A stretch of 64,000 nt of DNA, taken from assembly GCA_011800805.1 (NCBI GenBank), contig MPNW01000280.1, positions 1 to 64,000 on the forward strand, given 5' to 3'. The notes under the pieces are model-generated. The model saw nothing but the letters and a program-made list of their open reading frames with translations, was not told where the DNA came from and did no database searches. A program made the translations under genes and the position numbers. Below, in pieces: positions 11,150-23,306 of the stretch (positions are counted from its first letter, which is position 1; every line of letters begins with the position of its first letter). This DNA is from Hirudo medicinalis. Lineage: Eukaryota > Annelida > Clitellata > Hirudinida > Hirudinidae.

Positions 11150-14100
11150 ATGGCCGACACGTCGCTCTTGGATTCTGTACGATCAAAACACATCCGAGAA
11201 AAATTATTTCAGTGGGATGACAAGCTGAATGCGAAAACGTTTTTAACAAATGTTCAAAAGGACAGCATAATTGAACTAACCACAAAAGCGAACTTTAAAC
11301 GTCTGCCAATTGAGGTAACAGCAGCATTTTAAACCTAGCTTGGGTTTAGTCATTTATTATTTCTGGGATGTAGAAATTTGTGTAAAGTCATGGATGTGAC
11401 TTAAATTTTCATTCATTTCGAAGATGCATCGCAAATGTAGATTATTGTAATGGAGTAAAATTGTATTTTGAAGCTGCCATTGGAAGACTTCCCTATCATT
11501 ATTACAAATGATAAAAATGGTGAAGATGTAGCTTCAGAGCAGATTAACACTGCACAAGAAGTTTGTGAGATTTTATTGAAAAGAAATATTACATAAGTTT
11601 ATAAACAATTTAATGATATTATTTAGGAATATGTTAATTGTATTACTTATGACGATGTTTTGTAGTTAAAGATTTGTTATCTGACTGTGAAATGATGATT
11701 TTGAAAATTGAAATTGGTGTTATTTTTTATGAGCCCACTCTCTTATTTCTTATTAATTTTTTGTTTAGTTTTTCGACTGGTTTCGAGAGGTCGAAGGTGA
11801 AATGAAAGAAAAAGAAGACGAACATCAAATGTAAGAAAATATTTTTATTCAAAAAATTATTGGAAGTAAACAACTTTGAAAGGTCTGTCATGTGCACATC
11901 TACCACATAATACTTTTCCAGAATCTTCTTCAACAACCTGAAGAGCTACGTGGAACAGTGCGACCGAGTCGTCGAAGAAACGGAACAATGTCTCGAATTC
12001 CTGACGGTTCTCAAAACCGATTACATCAGAGTCGCCACCAAAACCAACGCCCTGCATGAGGCTTGCGAGAACCTACTCGAGGAACAGGTTTGCATTCGTG
12101 AAATGACGTTCGTGAATCTGTTCGTTGGTCGTGCAGACGAGTTTCCATCGAAAGTCTGACGATCTTTGCTTTTGTTTTTGAAGGCTTTTATTTTTTTGAC
12201 CGACGTTGGTGCATTCGTACATAAGAAACGCAGTTGCAGTCTCGCTCGATGATTTATTTTTCTGCCCGCGTGGCGTCGCACAATTATAATTGGTTCTCCA
12301 TGTTTTGAAACATCAGATTTTGTGGCTGAAATAAGCTAATTTCAATTAATCAGTGATGAGATATTTCCTTCCTTCCTTCTTCACAGACACAATGTGTAAA
12401 TGCAGCAGAACATATCAACAACCGCCTCTCATATTTTGCAGAACTGGACAGAATTTCCAGTGTCAGTTGTTTAAAGTTTTATTTGTAATGAAATGAGTAA
12501 TATCCTTAACTAATTCAGTAATATCCTTAACTAATTCAGTAATATCTTTAACTAATTCAGTAATATCCTTAACACATCATTTTCTTTTAGAAAATCAATG
12601 CACCAACCTTCAGCATTCACAGCGAATCATTTCTTGGGCTCCTGATTAGGGTCGATGAGTGCATTGAATATTTGGAACAACACGTCGGTATTTCGTTGCA
12701 GTTCGGCATTTTACGAGCAATTTTTTGGAGAGGATGTTAATGTAGGTCGATGAATATTTTATGTTAATTACTTTCAGCCTCAATACAAGGAGTCTTCGAT
12801 ATACCTGGCAAGGTTTCACCTGTGTTTGTCTCGTGCTCTGTCGCTCGTCAAGACTCACGTCTTCGGCATTCTTCAGACCACCACCAGAATTGTCACTCAG
12901 GGAAGCACTGTGAGTGAACGTGTTTTGTCGTCGTTTCGTTTCATTGAACTTTATTCTCGTATTTGAGTAAAAAATTTTTGCTTAATTTCATTTTATTTCA
13001 GAAGTGAAATGCAAAATTGCTAAAACGTGAACGTAAAATATTTGCGCGAGTCGAACCGTCGACGGATTTGCGATGGAGTGCCGATCGGTCGCTTGTTTCG
13101 ACGAGCGTCGTTTAAAATGCAATCATTTCTCACAGGACAAGTCCGCCGAAGATGCTTTCATACTTCTTTACGGCAAGTTCAGAACTTCAGCTCCAAAGGT
13201 GAAAGTTCACATGGAGAGGATCGAACAGAGACTTGATAAGAGTCCTGAGTAAGTTTGTGTTTCAACTTGTGTTTTAATGAGTTCTTCCTGCAACATCAGG
13301 TATCTCTCACCTGTCATTCAATTACTTGCTTTTGATTCATTTATTTTGCCATTCTTATTTATTTTTGTACAATTCATTCAATTTAAATAATTTTCTTTTG
13401 GAGGTTTAAATTAATTTTCAAGCGAACATGTTTAAAGTTTGGTCCATTGTCGAACCGTTCCTTCTCACCTGCTCAGGTATCAGGACCTGTTGAGCGAATG
13501 TCACCAGTTTTACTTCCAGCAGCGACTGTGTCTCCTCCCTCCAAGCATTTCGTCTGCAATCAGTGAACTTTCAAACAAGCACACCAAGGACCATTGTGCT
13601 TTTGTATGCAGCATCAATTCCTCTTACAACTGAGATTACTTGCTATTATTTCATAATTATGTCGTTACCTTGATTATTTTTGAGTAATTCTTAGAATAAG
13701 ATTTTCAAATAATTGTTTTATTAGCATTGCAGTAATTATTATTAAATTTATTGTCAATTTACATTTCGAAGGTCAGGAGTGGATGTGCCTTCATTCTGCA
13801 CGTGTGCGAGGACGAACGCAACTTGTTTACTCAGTTCTTCAGCCTCCCCACCCCAGCTCTCGAGTGAGTGATGATATTGCAGTCGTGTTTGTCATGGCGA
13901 TGATGAGATGGATGTAAACAAAAGGTTCTTTGAAGATGTGTTCTTGTTGAAGAGCACCATGCAACTGCATTGTTGGTCGTGCAATTATTTTGTTTGATTT
14001 CTTGTGCAGTAAATTGAATTATTGCATTTGCTATCGTTTCATCAGCTGTCATTTTTATGCGATGTTGCTTTCAATTTCACCGTCCAGCGAGATGCTCGAG

Positions 14101-14351
14101 AACCTGTGCATGTACCTGTACGATGCATTTCGACCACTCCTCATCCACATCGTTCACCTGGAAACTCTCGCCGAACTCTGCAGCATCCTGAAGGTAAAAA
14201 CATCTGAGCACATGTTCCATGCATTCAAGTGATTTATTGCTGATCCATGCATTTTTTTCTTCAATCAGGTGGAGATGCTTGAGGAGCATGTTCAGTCCAA
14301 CAGTAATTTCACTTCATTTTTGTGTCATGTTGAGTTAAACTATTATTAAGA

Positions 14352-14408
<57 letters not shown>

Positions 14409-17264
14409 CATTTCAAGATGTTCAAGATCTAAGAATGTTCACAATGCCTTAATGCTGATGCATTGACTGTTTTGAATCATCAATATTTTCAAGTTCATGA
14501 AACATTTCTGTGCAGATGTTCATGAACTTCAGGCCTTCCAGAAGATTTGTTCTCAGATGTTGCAAGATGTTCAAGAAAGGTTGGTGTACAGGACGCACAT
14601 CTTCATCAACAGGGAAATTCTCCACTACAATCCTGCCAGCGGCGACCTGGCATACCCTGAGAAACTCGACATGATGAAGGTTGGCCATTCGTCGGGGTTT
14701 GTTCTCGTCCTTTACGATCTCGACTGACCAGAATGAACTCGAAAACAGAGCATATCGGAGAAGATAAAAAAGGAGAAACTTCAGCAACGACCGTCGTGCA
14801 GTGGCGAGGAAAACTCGTTATCTCGCCAGGATTCCGAATCCTCCGTCGGAAGTCTCGCCAGTCAAGAGGTGGCTCGAATTTGCGACGAGATGTCGGCCAG
14901 GAACGCGGGATTCGTCGACTTATCGTCGGGTGAGCGGAGTTTCGACCGGACGTCGATCGACCGACGTCGGCCATTTAGGAAGGATGACGTTCGAATTAAA
15001 AATTAATTATTGTCGATTGCTAATTTTTAATTATTAATATTATGAAGACCGTTCAGACTCGGCCACGAACATGCCCCTCTCTCCTGCGGACCTCCACGGG
15101 ATGTGGTACCCGACCGTCCGAAGAAGTCTCCTCTGCCTCTCGAAACTTCACAGATGTCTCGACGTTTGTGCTTTTTATAATTTTTATGAACAACAATTGA
15201 GAAAATTGAAGGAAAGGTCATTAACTGTTGACATGCTTTGAGTATGGCATCGCATAAAGTTATTATTATTAAGTTTTTGATCGTAGTCGCGTGATGCACG
15301 ACGCATTAAAACCAAGTACAATTGCAGAGGTCTACTTTCCAAGGACTCTCCCAGGACATCCTGTCCCTCTGCGTTCAATCCCTCGTCCGAGCCAGTGAAG
15401 CCATCACCGAGAACAAGGTCGATTTGCATTTGCTGCTTGACCGACCAATGTTATTATTGTCACGAAGGCTATTATTTCATGGTCTCGACAACAACGACGT
15501 AAATGATGATGGTAATTATTACGACGATAACGACGATGCTCGTGCTGCTGTCGGTGATGATGATGAACCCTCTTCTACAGACAGAGTTGGATGGCCTGTT
15601 GTTCCTGACAAAGCACCTGCTCATCCTCAGGGAGCAAATCATTCCTTTCCACATCGACTCGGTCGTCAAGGAAACCAGCCTCGACTTCAGCAAGATAAAA
15701 GGTCGGTAAAACCGTCTTCAATCTTCCATTGACTTTTCATTTCACATTTTTATTGAATTGCAATATTAAATTGATAAACAATTGTTTATTCTCATTGAAT
15801 CTGCTTTCAAATTCTGCTTTCAGATGCTGCCTTTGTGCTCCTAAAATCTCGATCGAAACTCTTTTCTCTCAACTCGAACAATGCCATGCTGCAGTTCCTC
15901 TTGGAGGTTTCATATCACTTGCTATCCAATGTTGATTATGACAATGATATCACTTGCTACCTATCATCGATTATGACAATGATTATTGTAATTATTATTT
16001 TTATGAAGTTTTCCTATTTTTTATTATCGACGTTATTACGTCGATAAATATTTCATTATTTACTTTCAGGGGACTCCGGCTGTGCTCGAGAAATATGTTG
16101 ATTGCAGGCAGGAGGTTGACGACCAATTGAAGAAGTCGTGCGAGGAGTTCATCAAGCACGTCACTCTCTCGTTCGTCGGCCCGCTCGACGACTTCCTCTC
16201 CAAGGTCTTGCAAATTATTTGTTTTATTTATTTAATAAGTGAGCAAATAGTGGAAATTATTTCGTATCATCTGACGAGCAAAAGTCGGACCCGTGTTTAA
16301 ACTGATGTCTTCTTGTGGATGAGTAATTAGAGACATGAATATGCTTTTTGAGGTCTGTTGATGTGAGGTCATTGATTGTCGTGCACGATAAGCAGAGATC
16401 GGTCGTGAGACGGCAAGGTTCGAGTGATTTAAGTTTAATGCCTTTAGATGATCGTGATACTCGAGTTGACCGGGGTGGCCTTGGTAAATGTTGTTTGAAT
16501 TTTTTATGAGTGGTGGTGAATTATATCAAATTATTCGTTCAAGTTCGATTAATTCAATGTTTGCGTAACTGAATCATTTGAGTAACAAAACATTCAGGCA
16601 TCGGTGATTCTGAGCAAGTCGTCCGAAGAAGTGTCTCTTCGCGTCCAACCCTTCGCGAGCCCCGAGAAGTTGAGGGACGTCGTGACTTTGACTCACAAGA
16701 ACTTGAAACAATCCAAACCTGTCATCCTCAAGAGCATGTCTCTATATTTGGCCAATGAGGACACAGAATACATCCTTTTCAAACCAATTAAAGTGCTCTT
16801 ATGTTCTTTGAAATTACAATTGTTGAAACATGGATTGAAAATGTCCTTCATTATCACTCATTCTCAACAGACTGGGATTGATGTTTTTGGATGGATTATT
16901 TCATCTCACTTTGTTACTTAATTGACCTCAACTTATTACAATTAATTACATTTACTTGTTTTATTGGAATATGATTTAAAATATGTTCCAGTCGAACGTC
17001 CTCCAATCATTCCACAACCTGCACCAACTGCTGCTCGACCACTATTCAGAAGAAGACCAACAGATTGTTGGAGCACCTTCAATCGAACAGGTTCTTTCGT
17101 TCATCTTAACGTTCGCATTAATTAATAAATATTCACTCATATTCTCGTGTTTATTCATTCATCTCTGCGTTCCACCGACGTGAATTGTTTTGAATGAATT
17201 GTGCTAATTGTTTCAGGTGAATGCGATGATGTCGCCAAATGTCGTGTCGACTCAGAGCGGCTAA
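11150..17264 (+). CDS. COG3: Conserved oligomeric Golgi complex subunit 3
   Basis: Twenty-two exons give 827 aa, almost exactly the human COG3 length (828): 11150-11314, 11474-11560, 11769-11830, 11922-12087, 12387-12461, 12591-12683, 12778-12909, 13136-13248, 13477-13603, 13772-13863, 14088-14193, 14269-14302, 14516-14679, 14749-14929, 15048-15163, 15328-15417, 15581-15701, 15824-15906, 16070-16204, 16598-16792, 16992-17090, 17217-17264. Diagnostic stretches include [17 protein letters not shown] in the Sec34 N-terminal coiled region, [44 protein letters not shown] and [20 protein letters not shown]3 belongs to lobe A of the COG tethering complex, which tethers retrograde intra-Golgi vesicles. 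Start chosen because the first exon opens with ATG GCC in a good context and the family N-terminus follows. The acidic/Ser-rich linker in exon 14 is the least conserved part, as expected. Confidence 0.97.
12484..12572 (+). repeat. 21-bp tandem repeat before a COG3 exon
   Basis: Four copies of TAATATCCTTAACTAATTCAG-like sequence, each ending in a potential acceptor (ATTCAG). The real acceptor CTTTTAG at 12590 lies just after the array. Confidence 0.8.
14352..14408. repeat. (ATT)n microsatellite in COG3 intron
   Basis: About 19 uninterrupted ATT units in the intron after exon 12. Confidence 0.95.
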
Positions 17265-18347
17265 AGATGAACATTTCTGTTTGTTAAAATATTTTAAAAT
17301 CTAATTTATTCGTGTTTGTTTATTCGAGGTTCGTAAATTCTCCGAACACCCTTAGAGATTCTTTCCGTTGTAATACCGAAATTTCTTAAAATCTCAATCA
17401 AATTGCAGCCTTTGTACATTAAAAACATGTTTTAATGCCTAATATTTGCCAACTACTTACCAGAATATGTTGAATGTTTGAGTTAAGAAGGATTAAGTTG
17501 GATTGTTGAATAAATCTGTTCCTCGTAATACGAGGTACGATATGTTAAACATTTGAGAATTCATTTGGCTTCTTGCAGATTAAAGGAAATGTAAATCCTT
17601 GACATGTGTTTCATTTAAGTCTCCAGCCACAATGTCAATCACTTTAAGTGGTGCTCATGCAGGATCAGACTCCAGCTGAGATAATATGCAACATTTGCAA
17701 GTTAAGTATCAGCAGAAAGCACGGCTCCTCGCTCGGTCAACGCAAGATTTGATGCTTGTACTAAACTGTGGTAGGTGTCGTGACTACTACTCGCATTAAT
17801 ATTATTGATGAGTTGAACTTGGTGCTGAGTTGTTTGCAACGTTAAAGGATCTTTAAAAGATGCGACAAAAACGAAAATTGCACATCCAAACATGGAGAGC
17901 GTGCAACCTCCCTCCGAACTCAAAAGCGCATTTCCAGTTCACGCTCGTGGACGTCGGGCAGATGTTTGACCAGCATCAACTACTTTAACCTCTCCCCAAA
18001 TGTGCGTCGTGCGTCTGCAATTGAAAGCAGAATCAGGCGTTCAGCGCACCGTTCTTCATTTCTCTGCGTTCACAAGTTTTGTGTGTTCGAGTGGTCAATG
18101 AAGCAGGATTTTAGGGAAGGACGAACATTTACGATGCGAAATACAACCAAGTTCCGATAACAAGTAGGATTTTATGAGATTTCACATATTTGCTGATTTC
18201 ATAAATGTTTTGTTTTATGATTTTGAAATATTTGCGCACAATCACTCGAAAATAAAATTATTTTTAATGTTAAAATCACAATCGAGGCTTTCGCAAGCCG
18301 ATTTCTCGATGAACATCAATAATGCCATAAAAGTCTCAAAGGTCACG
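17265..18347. other. Intergenic region between COG3 and the synaptotagmin gene
   Basis: An AATAAA near 17507 fits the COG3 3' end. I see no coding exon. The minus-strand open frame at 17702-17923 and the plus-strand frame at 17966-18160 resemble no family. An upstream exon coding a transmembrane segment for the synaptotagmin would be expected here or off-model, but none is visible. Confidence 0.5.
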
Positions 18348-20733
18348 ATGTCTGCTGATGAAAAGTCACCAATAATTGAGGAGGAGGACAAGGAGGGGAG
18401 ATGCGGGTGTTGCTGTTGCCTTGGTTTTCTGGTGAGTTCTCGATGATGATGACGATGATAATGTAAACAAATCATTATCTTCTTGCGTTGGTAAGAATTA
18501 ATTGCAGTAATTAGTTAGAATTTTAATGATTTGCTACGTTTCATCGTCTTGAAATGTTGTGATTAATTCAACCCGATGTGTCTGATGGAAATATTAATTT
18601 ATTGGTTGGTTATTGTTAATTATTTGTAATTTGTTATAAACCATATTTTCATTTAACAAATAAGTGAAATAACCATGTAAGTCGGCAGATCTCCATTCGA
18701 TATCATCGTTGTCATCAGCACCCATTGCATTCATCATCATCATCGTCGTCGTCGTCGTCATCATCATCATCGTCGTTGTGGTCGACCATAATTAAATTAC
18801 TATCCACCATCATCTTCATCGATTTATTGTTTTAACTTTGATTTAATCGTCGAGAATAACATCTTTAGGACCTCATTTGGTTGTAATTAAGAAATTGAAA
18901 TAACGTTCAATTTCTTTCAACAACTCTTCACTTATTCTCAAGAACAATTCCAACAAGCGTACCAAGTCATCGCAACATCCAAGCACCAGCACCCAGCCAG
19001 TCACAAGTCAGCACTCTTGTTGTACTGTTGAACAACAACAGGCAACAAATTTGTTGTTGCAACAAAACATTCTTCAACCACAAATTGCAAAATTTCTGCT
19101 CAGTTCAACACAACTTGTCGCCGATGATCCTGTTACTGAACTGAGTGAGAAAATAGGTAGTTGTTTTTATAAAATGGTTTAAGTTTGTTATTGTTGTGTT
19201 AATAGTTATTTACACTAGCCGTAATTAATTACGGACATTTCACATCGCCATATTTAAATTATTTATTTGAACGTTTCAAATGGTGATAAGATTGAGTGAT
19301 AACAGATAAAAATGATTCGAAACATTTAGTGAAACAACATTTCAAATGAAAGTTAATAAAACCTGCAGCATGATCCTACAGTTTGCATCGACCATTTGTT
19401 ACATAACAACATTTATTAGCGCACATTTTAACCATTACCCGCCGAATGTACCATTACGTACAAGTGACGTCACGCACCTGGGTCAGGTGTTTGCGACGAA
19501 TTGTGACAGGAAGGAAAATGATTTTTTACTTCGAATGAGGAAATCGAAAGCGATTAAAACGTGATGACGTCATTACACGGTCCATTTACATATCAACGAT
19601 ACGTAATAACCACGGCTAAACACCGACATCAATAATAAGTAGTCTTTTAAGTGCTGATTAACTGTGAACATTCCATTTCAATTTTCCTTCTTTTTAAGAT
19701 TATATTCTGCTGAAAATCATCTTTTTGAACAACACATAAAAGTTATTTTGTTTAAAACGGAAGGTCGAATCCAATTCAGTGTAAAATACGAGGCCCACAT
19801 AAAAACACTGACCCTCAAGATCATTCGAGCCACCAACTTGGAAGCCAAGGACTTCGGAGGCACAAGTGACCCTTACGTCAAGGTCACCCTCCTCCCAGAC
19901 AAAAAGGCCACACTCACCACACGAACCAAGCACAAAAACTGCAACCCGACGTGGAACGAAAGTTTCGCTTTTGAAGGTTTTTCCGGATTAACTTGGAAAT
20001 TTGAGTCGCTTTAATTTCGTTTTCAATTAGAAATCTCCTAGAATGGGAATTCTATACACAACGAAGATGAAGATGTTTATTATAACTTAAAAAATTATTA
20101 TAAATAAATTATTTGATAATTAATTAATCAATTAATTCGTCGCAGATTATCCGTTCGATAAAATTCAGCAAATGATTCTCTTCATGGAAGTCATCGATTA
20201 CGACAGATTCACCAGAGACGATCCAATAGGGGAAGTGGAAATCCCCCTCATGAACTTTGACCTTCTCGGGGGTCAGACTGTCTGGAAGAACCTTCGATCG
20301 TCACAAAAACGCAGGGTGGAAAATGAATTGATGATGTCATGAATTGATGACGTGTTGCATTCAAATCAACGAAGAGGTAATTAATTGTTTATCAAATTGT
20401 CATCAAGAAATCAATTTGACAGGGAAGACTTGGTGACTTGGGTCTGACGCTGCGCTACGACAGCCCACTGATAAACGTGAAGGTCGTTCAGGCGTGCAAC
20501 CTCAAAGCTAAGGACATCAACGGAAAATCTGGTAAATTTTTTTGCTCCTGCTTCACGAAGCCACATCCAACTTAGACCAACAACACAAACTTAGTTAACT
20601 CACAATTTTATTTGTTAAAATCTCTGCTTCTAATAAACTGCACGTGCGCTATATAAATGCTAAAGAAGGAATGATAGATGTCATCATCACCATCACTATG
20701 TCGATGTATATAATACGTGCAACAGTATTAACT

Positions 20734-20798
<65 letters not shown>

Positions 20799-22931
20799 GT
20801 TGTTGTTGTTGCTGTACACTGAAAGATCATGAGGAAGATAATTACCCTCATGAGTATCCATGTTTTGTTCGCCCTTTTGAGCAGTAATTGCTGGTTCTGT
20901 TAAAAATAGATCCTTACGTGAAGATCTGGTTGTTGATGGATGGAGTGAAACGAGATAAGAAGAAGACCTCAATTAAGGAAAGGAACCTCAATCCTGAGTT
21001 TAACGAGAGTTTTACTTTCAATGTGCCTGCTGATAAAATAAGGTGGTTAAACATATTTTATTATTTGTATTGTGTGATACATATATTTGTATTGTGTGAA
21101 ACATATATTTGTATTGTGTGATACATATATTTGTATTGTGTGATACATATATTTGTATTGTGTGATACATATATTTGTATTGTGTGATACATATATTTGT
21201 ATTGTGTGATACATATATTTGTATTGTGTGATACATATATTTGCATTGTGTGATACATATATTTGTATTGTGTGATACATATATTTGTATTGTGTGATAC
21301 ATATATTTGCATTGTGTGATACATATATTTGCATTGTGTGATACATATATTTGTATTGTGTGATACATATATTTGCATTGTGTGATACATATATTTGCAT
21401 TGTGTGATACATATATTTGCATTGTGTGATACATATATTTGTATTGTGTGATACATATATTTGTATTGTGTGATACATATATTTGTATTGTGTGAAACAT
21501 ATATTTGTATTGTGTGATACATATATTTGTATTGTGTGATACATATATTTGTATTGTTCAATACTTACATTTGCATTAATTGCCATGCTTTAATAATTAT
21601 TAAACCTGAAAACAGATAATAATAATAACAACAATAATAACAACAACAACAACAATAATAATAAGAAGAAGAAGAAGAAGCAAAAGAAGAATAAGATGAA
21701 TATTATACCTTACCCCTGTCCAACATCGTTAAGAACTTCGACGTGTCTTTTCACCAAAACGCGGATGACACGAGCTTTTATTCTGTCCTCTCCAACCACA
21801 GTGTCCCCGAACAACTTGACAATCTGCGTAAGTGCACAGATGCCATTAACGACTGGCATCTCGTCAATTTTCTTCAACTCAACCCGCAGAAATCCAAAGT
21901 TATGTTTATCGGCACACCCACACACCTCAAGAATCTATCCCCCCCCATCTTCAATAAAAATCGCTGGCACTATTCTTCCTTCTTCTTCCACTACCCTAAA
22001 ACTCCTCGACCTTTGACTCCCACCTCAGCTTTAAACAGCACGCCATCTCTGTAATAAAATCCTACAACCATCTCATCTGGGCTATCCGACATGTCCGTCC
22101 GTTCCTCTCTGTCGACACAACTTCTGCTCTTGCACAGTCTTATCCTCTCTAAACTACTGAAACTCCCTTCTCTACGGTGCTTCTTACTTAGCTATCCACT
22201 CCCTTCAGCGCACCCAAAATAATCTAACCAAACTCGTTCTCCTCGATCCCAGCCTGACCAGCCCTGAATGCCTGACGCAACTGCACTGGTTGCTTATACA
22301 CCTTCGCATCATCTTTAAAATATCATTAATAATCTATCATACTCTAGCTACATCCTATCCACCCTATTTCAATCATGCCATTAACCGCCGCCAAACCCCT
22401 GACCACCTTTGTTCATCCTCCGCAATTCATCTGCACCAACCAGTCCATAGATCATCCATCGTCAATCCAGGCTTCACCTATGCCTCTTCAAGCGTCATTT
22501 GAAGACTCATCTATTCAAGATAGCATTAAACTGAGAACCAAGGCGCCTCTGACATTACGCCTTCGACGCCATATAAATGAACTATTATTATTACATTATA
22601 TGATATTATAATAATGTTATAAGTGTATTAATTATTATTATTATTATTATTATTATTATAAGTACATTATTATTAGTATCATTATTGAATTGTAACTTTT
22701 ATTATCATCATCTTACTAATATTACTTCTCTACGTGATCTGCATCCCATCAAGGTCTGCCAGTTTGCTTGTTTCAGTCATGGATTACGACAGGTTCGGTC
22801 GAAACGAACTCATAGGTCAAATCATCCTTGGTGCCAAAACATCTCCTGAGGAGGTCAAGCATTGGAATGAAATGTTCCAGAAACCACGACAGGACATATT
22901 CCAGTGGCACACGTTGAAGACTTTCAAGTAG
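18348..22931 (+). CDS. Synaptotagmin-7-like Ca2+ sensor with tandem C2 domains
   Basis: Seven exons: 18348-18431, 18943-19156, 19764-19976, 20146-20315, 20423-20531, 20910-21042, 22754-22931; 366 aa. C2A starts GRIQFSVKY and has [12 protein letters not shown] and [13 protein letters not shown], so all five Ca2+-ligand positions are acidic or Ser/Thr. C2B starts [12 protein letters not shown] and has [12 protein letters not shown] and [12 protein letters not shown], with Glu at the last ligand position where Asp is usual. The end carries EVKHW, KPRQ and the WHTL motif typical of synaptotagmins; both C2 domains resemble Syt7 most. The N-terminus is only a short acidic segment with a CGCCCC cluster, probably palmitoylated, then a Gln/Ser/Thr-rich linker. 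No transmembrane helix is seen. The chosen ATG follows an open frame reaching back to 18174. Expected role: Ca2+-triggered membrane fusion. Large last intron holds a minisatellite and a LINE. Confidence 0.9.
20740..20809. repeat. (ATT)n(GTT)n microsatellite in synaptotagmin intron
   Basis: Pure ATT units turning into GTT units; creates spurious poly-Leu and poly-Asn reading frames. Confidence 0.95.
21062..21556. repeat. 22-bp minisatellite, about 22 copies
   Basis: Tandem units of ATACATATATTTGTATTGTG plus TG, highly uniform. Copies vary at one T/C position (TTGTATT or TTGCATT) and at GATAC/GAAAC; one GAAAC unit lies near each end of the array. All three minus-strand frames are open through it because three 22-bp units make 66 bp, so the long open frames there are repeat artefacts. 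It lies in the last intron of the synaptotagmin gene. Confidence 0.95.
21616..21695. repeat. AAT/AAC/AAG simple-sequence block
   Basis: Mixed AAT, AAC and AAG trinucleotides joining the minisatellite region to the LINE fragment. Confidence 0.85.
21730..22590 (+). mobile_element. 5'-truncated, decayed non-LTR retrotransposon (L2/CR1-like) fragment
   Basis: Plus-strand remnants of a reverse transcriptase: [11 protein letters not shown] is the catalytic ADD region, followed by [18 protein letters not shown] and, after frameshifts, [19 protein letters not shown] and [15 protein letters not shown], the order seen at the C-terminal end of L2/CR1-type LINE polymerases. Several stops and frameshifts separate these blocks, so it is dead. 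The 5' end is truncated at the simple-sequence block; the 3' end runs into ATT repeats. The fragment sits inside the synaptotagmin gene, in the same orientation. Confidence 0.8.
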
Positions 22932-23306
22932 AAACATCATCACCAGTTTTTTTTCTTCTTCATATTTACTTTATCAATTGTTGAAAACTATTTAATTTAT
23001 TGAATGGCTTATTTGGATATGAAGTATTTATTACTAGTCGTTTTAGTCCATCCGATTCCAAACTTCAGTTTCACAGAAATATGAATTTATTCAATTAATT
23101 TTACAAAAATTAAATACATTACGAAAGAGTTTTTGACATAATTTTAAATGAATATTCATTTTCTTTCAACAACAACAACAACAACATCGCTGTTTATTTT
23201 GAAATGAGAATTAAAAATATCGACGGCGTCTGCGTCGTGGGCGCGCGTTGAAATGCGATTGTTTCCTGCGGTGGATGAGAAATAACTGGAATGATTCATT
23301 GTCTTC
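22932..23306. other. Short intergenic region, synaptotagmin to kinase-like gene
   Basis: AT-rich 3' flank with no additional exon seen. The two plus-strand genes are only about 375 bases apart. Confidence 0.5.

Noticed and set aside
12021..12281. Minus-strand frame of 86 codons
   Set aside because: Shadow of COG3 exon 4 and its intron on the opposite strand.
16360..16480. Possible tRNA (a GGTTCGA box near 16418)
   Set aside because: No matching A box or cloverleaf stems could be formed around it.
21062..21556. CRISPR-like regular array
   Set aside because: Units are contiguous with no unique spacers, and the genome is eukaryotic.
21018..21586. Three overlapping minus-strand frames of 160-179 codons with regular peptide repeats
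   Set aside because: Pure consequence of a 22-bp minisatellite; no start context, no family, located in an intron.
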